From: Nitrospira sp. | GTDB taxonomy: Bacteria; Nitrospirota; Nitrospiria; Nitrospirales; Nitrospiraceae | NCBI GenBank assembly: GCA_022226935.1 | Contig: CP092081.1 | Span: 2,694,124 to 2,752,080 of the forward strand | DNA: 57,957 nucleotides | Direction of reading: 5' to 3' | Shown here: piece after piece, positions 51,826 through 57,957 of the stretch | How the letters are laid out: each line of letters begins with the position of its first letter | Position numbering within the stretch: the stretch's first letter is position 1 | The notes under the pieces: model-generated | What the model was told of the DNA's origin: nothing | Seen by the model: the letters and a program-made list of their open reading frames with translations, nothing else | Database searches by the model: none | Made by a program: the position numbers and the translations under genes

Positions 51826-52751
51826 CGAAACGAGTACAACAAAACATCACCGAGCTGATCGGTCGAACGCCGCTGGTGCGACTGAACCGGCTCTCTCCGG
51901 ACGGCGGCGCGACGATCTATGCAAAGATCGAAAGCGCCAACCCCGGAGGCAGCGTCAAGGACCGGATCTGCCTCAACATGATCAATGAAGCGGAACGGAG
52001 CGGCCGGCTCGAGCCCGGCACGACCATCGTCGAACCCACGAGCGGGAATACCGGCATTGGGCTCTCCCTCATCGCCGCCGTCCGCGGCTATCCGATGATT
52101 CTCGTCATGCCGGAGAGCATGAGCTCGGAGCGGGCCAGCCTTCTCTCATCGTACGGCGCGCAGTTGGTGCTGACGCCCGCCGCCGAGGGCATGAAGGGTT
52201 CCATCAGGGAGGCCGCACAGATCGTGGCTCAGCATCCGTCCTGCTTCATGCCCGACCAATTTTCTAATCCGGCAAACCCGGCCACGCACCGGCAGACCAC
52301 GGCGGTGGAAATCTGGGAGGCGCTGGACGGCCGATTTGACGCCTTCGTCGCAGGGGTCGGGACCGGCGGAACCATCACCGGCTGCGGGGAAGTCTTCAAG
52401 GAGCGCAATTCTCAGATCCACATCATTGCGGTCGAACCGAGCGGGTCCCCCATCCTCTCAGGCGGCGCCTCCGGGCCGCACAAGATTCAAGGCATCGGCG
52501 CAGGCTTCATCCCGCAGGTGTTGAATCAGAAGATCCTCGATCGCGTGATCACAGTCACCGACAACGAGGCCTATCAGACGGCCAAACTGCTCGCGAAAAA
52601 AGAGGGGCTGCTCGCGGGGATTTCCTCGGGAGCCAATGTCTGCGCCGCCCGGAAAGTCGCGCAAGAGCTCGGCCCTGGCGCACGTGTGGTGACGGTACTC
52701 TGCGACACCGGCGAGCGGTACATCAGCATGGAAAAGTATTTCAACATTTGA
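51822..52751 (+). CDS. cysK: Cysteine synthase (CysK/CysM type)
   Basis: Starts at GTG 51822, overlapping the carrier stop. The 309-residue protein has the PLP lysine K46 in NPGGSVKDR, the SGNTGIGLS substrate loop, GTGGTITGCGEVFKE and a C-terminal GISSGANVCAA motif. It makes cysteine from an activated serine and sulfide or a carrier thiocarboxylate. The carrier next door favours a CysM-like role, but the sequence alone cannot separate CysK from CysM. Serine acetyltransferase for its substrate lies at 56859. Confidence 0.92.
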   Translation: MTKRVQQNITELIGRTPLVRLNRLSPDGGATIYAKIESANPGGSVKDRICLNMINEAERSGRLEPGTTIVEPTSGNTGIGLSLIAAVRGYPMILVMPESMSSERASLLSSYGAQLVLTPAAEGMKGSIREAAQIVAQHPSCFMPDQFSNPANPATHRQTTAVEIWEALDGRFDAFVAGVGTGGTITGCGEVFKERNSQIHIIAVEPSGSPILSGGASGPHKIQGIGAGFIPQVLNQKILDRVITVTDNEAYQTAKLLAKKEGLLAGISSGANVCAARKVAQELGPGARVVTVLCDTGERYISMEKYFNI

Positions 52752-52775
52752 ACGCTTCGAATGAATGTTTGAGGC

Positions 52776-52896
52776 GGGAGCTCAAAATGGCCTCGCAGCA
52801 AGGCCGCAGGCGAGACGAAACCGGAGGCGTACCCTCGGGAGTACGTTGAGGATTTCGGCGAGCCGAGAACGAAGCTGAAGGCCATTTTCAGCTCCC
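52776..52896. repeat. Structured intergenic repeat element
   Basis: The 121-base element is flanked by inverted arms GGGAGCTCAAAATGGCCT (52776-52793) and AAGGCCATTTTCAGCTCCC (52878-52896), one mismatch. The interior has GCAAGGCCGCAGGCGA and the inverted pair TACCCTCGGGAGTACG. I recall similar intergenic elements scattered in Nitrospira genomes. It lies within the operon, and its right end provides the GGAG before the MoeB/ThiF start. Only one copy is present here. Confidence 0.6.
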
Positions 52897-52903
52897 GGAG
52901 ACG

Positions 52904-53794
52904 ATGGAATTTACAGACGAACAAATCACCCGCTATAGCCGCCATATCCTCCTTCCGGAAGTCGGCGGCAAGGGACAGAAGAAGATCGCGCAGGCGCGCA
53001 TTCTGATCGTCGGGGCGGGCGGCCTCGGCTCACCGGCAGCCCTCTATTTGGCGGCAGCCGGCGTCGGCACCCTCGGATTGATCGACAACGACGTCGTCGA
53101 CCTCTCAAACCTCCAACGGCAGGTCATCCATCATACGTCCGATGTCGGGCGCCCCAAAGTCCTCTCGGCCAAGGAGAAGATCCAGGCACTGAATCCCGAT
53201 GTCACGGTGGTGCAGTATGAGGATCGGTTCATGGCGAGGAACGCCCTGGAACTGGTTCGCGACTACTCGGTCGTGATCGACGGAGTGGATAATTTTCCGG
53301 CGAAATTTCTCATCAACGATGCCTGTTATTTAGGCGGGAAACCTCTTGTCCACGGCGGAATCCTGCGTTTCGACGGGCGGGTCTTTACGATTCTTCCAGG
53401 GCAATCGGCCTGTTATCGCTGCATCTTCACACAACCGCCCCCGCCCGGCTTGGTCGCCAGTTGCCAGGAGGCCGGCGTCCTCGGAGTGCTGGCAGGCGTC
53501 ATCGGCACGATCCAGGCGACCGAAGCCTTGAAATTGATCTTGGGCATCGGGCGCCCCTTGACCGATCGGATGCTGGATTTCGACGCGAGGAACATGCGGT
53601 TCCGTGAGATCGCCGTGAAACGAAATCCCCGCTGCCCGCTCTGCGGGGACCATCCGACCGTCACCGAACTGATCGATCATGAACAGGCAATCTGCGAACT
53701 GCGGTCTCCGGCCGCTACAGATCAAGGAATCGAGCCACAAGCGGGCGACCGAGCCGCCCCACACACAGCCGGACTCTTGGAGGGCACCACATGA
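52904..53794 (+). CDS. MoeB/ThiF-type adenylating enzyme
   Basis: The 296-residue protein begins FTDEQITRYSRHILLPEVGGKGQKKIAQARILIVGAGGLGSPAALYLAAAGVG. It carries GVDNFPAKFLINDAC, the Cys site VASCQEAGVLG, and the zinc ligands CYRC and CPLCG. It should adenylate the Gly-Gly end of the carrier at 51625. There is no C-terminal rhodanese domain, so sulfur must come from another protein, such as a desulfurase or the DsrE protein. Confidence 0.92.
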   Translation: MEFTDEQITRYSRHILLPEVGGKGQKKIAQARILIVGAGGLGSPAALYLAAAGVGTLGLIDNDVVDLSNLQRQVIHHTSDVGRPKVLSAKEKIQALNPDVTVVQYEDRFMARNALELVRDYSVVIDGVDNFPAKFLINDACYLGGKPLVHGGILRFDGRVFTILPGQSACYRCIFTQPPPPGLVASCQEAGVLGVLAGVIGTIQATEALKLILGIGRPLTDRMLDFDARNMRFREIAVKRNPRCPLCGDHPTVTELIDHEQAICELRSPAATDQGIEPQAGDRAAPHTAGLLEGTT

Positions 53795-53868
53795 GGACGT
53801 GAGCCAAGAAGGAGCACCAGTGTCACGTGTGCAGAGCATGTACTCAACACCATGGAAAGGACAAGACG

Positions 53869-54840
53869 ATGAGTGAACGAGCAACTGTTTCCGAACAACA
53901 AAGCCTGAGCGCCAAGGCGGCGCGGAACCTGGCGACCGCGACCGTCACGGTCCCGCAGATGACGGACATCACTCCGCGGTGGCTGCACAAACTTTTGCCC
54001 TGGGTGGATGTCGACGGCGGCGTCTACCGCCTCAATCGGGTGGCGAAGGCCGTGAAGGGACAAGAAGCCAATGAATTCGGCGAAGCCAAGGTCGATCTCC
54101 TCACGGTGGACGGCGGCGAACCGGAACTGCCGACGACCTTTGTCGATTACGAGCTCACCCCTCGCGAATATCACCTGAGCACGATCCAGACGGTTGTACG
54201 CACCCATACGCGCGTCACCGATCTGTACAGCAATCGCATCGATCAATTGCGCCAGCAAGTGCGCCTGACGGTGGAAGCGGTCAAAGAACGCGAGGAATGG
54301 GAGATCATCAACCATGCGCAATTCGGCCTGCTGAAAGAAGTCGCCCCGGCCCAGCGCATCACGACACGCAAAGGGACGGCGACGCCGGACGATCTGGACG
54401 AACTCCTGAGCCTGGTCTGGAAAAAGCCCGCCTTCTTCCTCGCCCACCCCAAGGCCATTGCCGCGTTCGGGCGCGAGGCGACCAGACGCGGAGTCCCGCC
54501 CCCCACAGTCCATCTTTTCGGCTCCCCCTTCATCACCTGGCGCGGCATTCCGTTGATTCCGAGCAACAAACTGGAGATCGATAAGGCGGGGAAGACGAGT
54601 ATCCTGTTGCTGCGTGTGGGTGAAGCGCAGCAAGGCGTCGTCGGGCTGCAGAAGGCAGGAGTCACCGGTGAGCTCGAAACCGGTCTCTCCGTCCGCTACA
54701 TGGGGACGAACGAACACGGCATCGCGTCCCATTTGGTGACACGCTATTTCTCAGCGGCGGTCTTGACCGAAGATGCCATCGCGCGTCTCGACAACGTCTC
54801 GACCAAGTTCTATCACGAGTATGTCTATCCAAAGGCGTAA
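53869..54840 (+). CDS. Family 2A encapsulin shell protein
   Basis: ATG 53869 follows AAAGGA. The 323-residue protein has the signature of SrpI-type encapsulins: AARNLATATVTVPQMTDITPRWLHKLLPWVDVDGGVYRLNRV, then YELTPREYHLSTIQTVVRTHTRVTDLYSN, EREEWEIINHAQFGLL and HLVTRYFSAAVLTEDAIARLDNV near the end. Such proteins have an HK97 phage-capsid fold and assemble into icosahedral shells. Length agrees with SrpI. In known cases the cargo is a cysteine desulfurase encoded next door, exactly as here, and the shell stores or buffers sulfur. Confidence 0.92.
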   Translation: MSERATVSEQQSLSAKAARNLATATVTVPQMTDITPRWLHKLLPWVDVDGGVYRLNRVAKAVKGQEANEFGEAKVDLLTVDGGEPELPTTFVDYELTPREYHLSTIQTVVRTHTRVTDLYSNRIDQLRQQVRLTVEAVKEREEWEIINHAQFGLLKEVAPAQRITTRKGTATPDDLDELLSLVWKKPAFFLAHPKAIAAFGREATRRGVPPPTVHLFGSPFITWRGIPLIPSNKLEIDKAGKTSILLLRVGEAQQGVVGLQKAGVTGELETGLSVRYMGTNEHGIASHLVTRYFSAAVLTEDAIARLDNVSTKFYHEYVYPKA

Positions 54841-54853
54841 GAGGCGTAAGACG

Positions 54854-56815
54854 ATGACCACCACGATCAACAATGGAACAGCACCCCCGCATGATTCCCT
54901 CGATACGGCCCTGATCACCAGATTAACCCAGGAGTTCTTTTCGGAGCAGGCCGGCAACAGTAGGTTGCCGGCACCGGTTCCGGGCCTCCTGCCGATCGTA
55001 CCCACCGTCCCGACCATGGCAGGCGATGCCACCGGAACGGTCCCCGTCATCGCCATACCCGGTTGGCCGGCCACATTGCAGACCTTTTCGGCGAACGCCC
55101 CCGGCGCTCCCGGATTGGCCGGTGGATACCCCTCGGCCACACCTGACGCACATCCACCGGTCCATCCAGGATTGCAGGAACTCTCGGCACAGCCCACAGG
55201 AGCCGGCACACCGTCGGGGGAACATACACCTGGCTCCGACGAAGCCTATCCATTCGGTGAACCGCGTTGCCGCGGGAACGGTGTCACGCGGCAGGATGAC
55301 GCGCAACCCTCCACAAGCAAGCCATTAACCGACAACCCTTCGGAGGTTGGACCGCTCTCCCCCGACTACGATGAAGCGTATGCCTTCGGCGGGCCGCACT
55401 ATCAGGGGAACGGATTCAACTGGCGTAACGGCACGCCACTCATCACAAGCCAGTCGTTCACCAATAGCCGGCCGTCCGTCGTGACACCCTTTCCCGGCTA
55501 CGGAACAGTCTCGCCACCGGACTATTATTTTCTTCACAGCCCTGAAGCCGGCCTTCCGGTCTCACCTATCGCCGCGTCTCCCTCGCGACGACTGACCTTT
55601 TCCAGCTTGAACGTGGAGGCCATTCGCCGGGACTTTCCCACCCTGCAGCAGCAGGTGAACGGTCATCCGCTCATCTGGCTCGACAACGCGGCCACCACCC
55701 AGAAGCCGCAGAGCGTCATCGACGCCACGTCGCGCTTCTACAGTCGCGACAACTCCAACATCCATCGCGCCGCCCACACACTGGCCGCCCGTTCGACCGA
55801 GCATTACGAAACAGGCCGTGACAAGGTGCGAGACTTCATTCACGCAGCCGATGCCAAGGAAATCGTCTTCGTGCGAGGGACGACAGAGGCGATCAACCTG
55901 GTGGCCAACACCTATGGCCGGACACATATCGGCCGGGGCGATGAAATTCTGCTCACGACGATGGAACATCACGCCAACATCGTGCCCTGGCAGATGCTGG
56001 CGCAACAGGTGGGAGCCACGATCAAGGTGGCACCGATCAATGAAGCCGGCGAGCTGATCCTCGACGGGTTTGCGGCGCTGTTGAACCATCGCACCAAGCT
56101 GGTGGCGGTCACCCATGTCTCTAATGCGCTGGGCACGGTCAATCCGGTAGAGCAGCTGATTGCGCTGGCGCACAGCTACGGTGTTCCGGTGCTCGTGGAC
56201 GGCGCGCAATCGACGCCGCACATGCCCATTGATGTGCAAGCCATGGATTGCGATTTCTTCGTGTTCTCGGGCCACAAGATTTTCGGCCCGACCGGCATCG
56301 GGGTGCTCTACGGTAAAGCGGCGCTCCTGGAAGAGATGCCTCCCTGGCAAGGCGGCGGCAATATGATCCAAGACGTCACCTTTACCAACACGACCTATCA
56401 AGGCATTCCTCAAAAGTTCGAGGCCGGCACCCAAGATATCGCCGGTGTCGTCGGCCTCACCGCGGCGATCGACTATCTGACCAAACTGGGCATGCCCGCG
56501 ATTGCCGCCTACGAGCACGAATTGCTGGAATATGCCACGCAGGCGCTGGCGTCGATCGGCGGGCTTCGGCCGATCGGCACAGCCTCCCACAAGGCGAGTG
56601 TCTTGTCGTTTGTGTTGGATGGCTTCGAGAATGAAGAGGTCGGCCGGCATCTGGATCGACAGGGCATTGCCGTGCGCTCCGGACACCATTGCGCGCAGCC
56701 GACCGTGCGCCGCTTCGGGTTCAACGGCACCGTCCGCCCGTCGCTGGCGTTTTACAACACGCATGACGAAATCGACGCACTCGTGCGCGCACTCCATCAA
56801 CTCAAAACTGAATAG
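54854..56815 (+). CDS. SufS-like cysteine desulfurase with long N-terminal cargo domain
   Basis: The 653-residue protein has a core from about residue 250: LNVEAIRRDFPTLQQQVNGHPLIWLDNAATTQKP, TTMEHHANIVPWQ, the PLP lysine K475 (SGHKIFGPTG) and the catalytic C613 (RSGHHCAQP). It takes sulfur from cysteine as a persulfide. Residues 1-250 are Pro/Gly/Thr-rich and disordered. They contain two similar segments, DEAYPFGEPRCRGNGV (129) and DEAYAFGGPHYQGNGF (173), 44 residues apart. Such extensions target family 2A desulfurases into the encapsulin shell. It starts 13 bases after the encapsulin gene, with a weak ribosome binding site (GAGGCG). Confidence 0.93.
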   Translation: MTTTINNGTAPPHDSLDTALITRLTQEFFSEQAGNSRLPAPVPGLLPIVPTVPTMAGDATGTVPVIAIPGWPATLQTFSANAPGAPGLAGGYPSATPDAHPPVHPGLQELSAQPTGAGTPSGEHTPGSDEAYPFGEPRCRGNGVTRQDDAQPSTSKPLTDNPSEVGPLSPDYDEAYAFGGPHYQGNGFNWRNGTPLITSQSFTNSRPSVVTPFPGYGTVSPPDYYFLHSPEAGLPVSPIAASPSRRLTFSSLNVEAIRRDFPTLQQQVNGHPLIWLDNAATTQKPQSVIDATSRFYSRDNSNIHRAAHTLAARSTEHYETGRDKVRDFIHAADAKEIVFVRGTTEAINLVANTYGRTHIGRGDEILLTTMEHHANIVPWQMLAQQVGATIKVAPINEAGELILDGFAALLNHRTKLVAVTHVSNALGTVNPVEQLIALAHSYGVPVLVDGAQSTPHMPIDVQAMDCDFFVFSGHKIFGPTGIGVLYGKAALLEEMPPWQGGGNMIQDVTFTNTTYQGIPQKFEAGTQDIAGVVGLTAAIDYLTKLGMPAIAAYEHELLEYATQALASIGGLRPIGTASHKASVLSFVLDGFENEEVGRHLDRQGIAVRSGHHCAQPTVRRFGFNGTVRPSLAFYNTHDEIDALVRALHQLKTE

Positions 56816-56858
56816 GCTGAATAGACAGCGCGGGAGGCGAGTGAAAGGACGGCTACTC

Positions 56859-57836
56859 ATGGAAAGGGATTCGGTCAAACCGTCGGATGCGGCATCAGCC
56901 ACCTGGAATATCGACCAGGTCGTAGCAGCGCTCCGGCATTCGCGTGAAGTCGAGCACAATGTGCGGCATCAGGGCCGCATCCGGGAATTGCCGTCCCGGA
57001 AAGCTCTATTGGAAGTTCTGGATGGGTTGTGCGCTATCTTGTTTCCGACCCATTACGGTCGGCCGGACTTGAACGAGTCGAACATCGACTATTTTGTCGG
57101 CAACCAACTGCATCAGACCCTGAGCGTGTTGCAGGACCAAGTTCGTCGAGGGCTCCTGTTCGTATCGGAGGGAGATGAGCGGGAAGACACCGAGGCGAAC
57201 CATTCCGCATATGACATCACAACCAGGTTTGCCGCGCAATTACCCGCAATTCGTGCGCAGTTCTTCACCGATTTGCAAGCGGCGTATCAGGGAGATCCCG
57301 CAGCCACCAGTTCCTCCGAAATTCTGCTCTGTTATCCCGGCATGACCGCGGTCATCTACTACCGCGTCGCACACGCACTCTACGAGTTGGGCGCGCGCCT
57401 ACCGGCGCGTCTCATCTCGGATATCGCGCATTCCACCACCGGGATCGATATCCATCCTGCCGCGAACATTGGAGGCTACTTTTTCATCGATCACGGCACC
57501 GGCGTCGTGGTCGGCGAGACCTGCCGCATTGGACGGGGGGTCAAGCTGTATCATGGCGTCACCCTGGGGGCGCGGAGTTTTGCCAAGGACGAGGCGGGCC
57601 ACATCGTCAAGGGCGGCAAGCGACATCCCGACGTTGGCGACCACGTCACGATTTACCCGAATTCCACGATCCTGGGCGGGGAGACCACGATCGGCGAGAA
57701 TTCGACCATTGGCGCGAATGTGTTCCTCATGCACAGCATCGCGCCGAACTCCCTGGTGATCTACGAGGAAAAGAGCCTGACCATCCTCAACAAGACCGCC
57801 AAGCGGAACCACGGAAACCAGGAATGGTCAATCTGA
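56859..57836 (+). CDS. cysE: Serine O-acetyltransferase
   Basis: The 325-residue protein has an N-terminal helical domain (residues 1-180) and then a left-handed beta-helix. Catalytic segments are GIDIHPAANIGGYFFIDHGTGVVVGETCRIGRGVKLYHGVTLGA and RHPDVGDHVTIYPNSTILGGETTIGENSTIGANVFL. It makes O-acetylserine for the cysteine synthase at 51822. The length matches the longer EpsC/SAT type found in family 2A encapsulin operons. It directly follows the desulfurase. Confidence 0.92.
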   Translation: MERDSVKPSDAASATWNIDQVVAALRHSREVEHNVRHQGRIRELPSRKALLEVLDGLCAILFPTHYGRPDLNESNIDYFVGNQLHQTLSVLQDQVRRGLLFVSEGDEREDTEANHSAYDITTRFAAQLPAIRAQFFTDLQAAYQGDPAATSSSEILLCYPGMTAVIYYRVAHALYELGARLPARLISDIAHSTTGIDIHPAANIGGYFFIDHGTGVVVGETCRIGRGVKLYHGVTLGARSFAKDEAGHIVKGGKRHPDVGDHVTIYPNSTILGGETTIGENSTIGANVFLMHSIAPNSLVIYEEKSLTILNKTAKRNHGNQEWSI

Positions 57837-57837
57837 A

Positions 57838-57892
57838 CGAACGCGGAAGCGGGTACGTGGAAGGCGGAAGTTTACCGTCACTTCCGCGTTCG
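57838..57892 (+). terminator. Hairpin after the encapsulin operon
   Basis: CGAACGCGGAAG (57838-57849) pairs perfectly with CTTCCGCGTTCG (57881-57892). An inner hairpin GGAAGT...ACTTCC competes with it. No T run follows. It may limit transcription before the next desulfurase gene. Confidence 0.5.
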
Positions 57893-57917
57893 CCCTTCTG
57901 CCTTCCCACTTCGTAAG

Positions 57918-57957
57918 ATGGTTTACCTCGATTACAACGCGACGAGTCCACTGGCTC
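57918..57957 (+). CDS. NifS/IscS-like cysteine desulfurase, 3' end outside window
   Basis: ATG 57918 opens MVYLDYNATSPLA, the standard N-terminus of NifS/IscS-type PLP desulfurases (the YLDYNAT motif). The rest lies beyond the right edge. A second desulfurase next to the encapsulated one suggests separate duties: cytosolic sulfur delivery here and compartment loading there. Confidence 0.8.
   Translation, partial: MVYLDYNATSPLA

Noticed and set aside
1..57957. CRISPR array, rRNA genes or complete insertion sequences
   Set aside because: No regularly spaced repeats, rRNA-like sequence or transposase frame is visible anywhere in the window.

Overview
The window looks like a chromosomal segment from a Nitrospira-type bacterium (phylum Nitrospirota). 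That placement is an inference. It rests on moderate-to-high GC, OprP/OprO-like porins paired with ModA-like binding proteins, many small lipoproteins, an exosortase/PEP-CTERM system, and an intergenic repeat at 52776-52896 that I recall as a Nitrospira family. No marker gene proves it.

Region 1 (1 to about 5.1 kb) looks like one end of an integrated element. A phage-like gene runs in from the left edge. It is followed by three PilZ-like genes (one apparently fused to an AP2-like DNA-binding domain), a DedA protein, several doubtful small genes and an S1/P1 nuclease relic. The region ends at an orphan 3' half of a CAT-anticodon tRNA (5086-5130), which reads as an attachment site. Region 2 (5.1-9.1 kb) is gene-poor. 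It holds a zinc-ribbon miniprotein, a Tll0287-like haem protein and a self-cleaving LexA-like repressor whose operator overlaps its own promoter and start codon.

Region 3 (9.2-22.9 kb) begins with two TraT-like lipoproteins and then is devoted to molybdate-type oxyanions. Two modBC copies lie in tandem, each with a molbindin (one frameshifted), plus an HTH-Mop regulator with a possible leader peptide. Upstream are modA, a VOC-like periplasmic protein, a porin, a second and divergent ModA-like protein, and an XRE regulator with a ModA/PBP-like sensor domain. Region 4 (23.4-32.1 kb) carries a TonB-dependent receptor, a zinc ribbon and a double-TOBE protein. These are followed by a cysteine-free tandem sulfite-oxidase-fold PEP-CTERM protein with an adjacent exosortase, a GNAT protein and a polysaccharide deacetylase. 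Region 5 (41.2 down to 32.1 kb, minus strand) is a nine-gene run: luciferase-like monooxygenase, metal/oxyanion binding protein, double-TOBE protein, lipoprotein, TonB, FecCD permease, ATPase and a PrsT-like TPR protein. A Crp/Fnr regulator sits just upstream.

Region 6 (42.4-57.9 kb, plus strand) is a long sulfur assimilation block. It starts with a second porin/PBP/lipoprotein module. Next come sulfate importer genes (sbp, cysT, cysW, cysA), a sigma-54 activator, a DsrE protein, a ThiS/CysO-like carrier, a cysteine synthase and a MoeB/ThiF enzyme. The block ends with a family 2A encapsulin shell gene, a SufS-like cysteine desulfurase with an approximately 250-residue disordered N-terminal extension, and a serine acetyltransferase. 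The start of a NifS/IscS-like desulfurase lies at the right edge. The arrangement predicts sulfate import, cysteine synthesis, and sulfur release or storage inside a protein nanocompartment. This nanocompartment is the most striking feature of the window.
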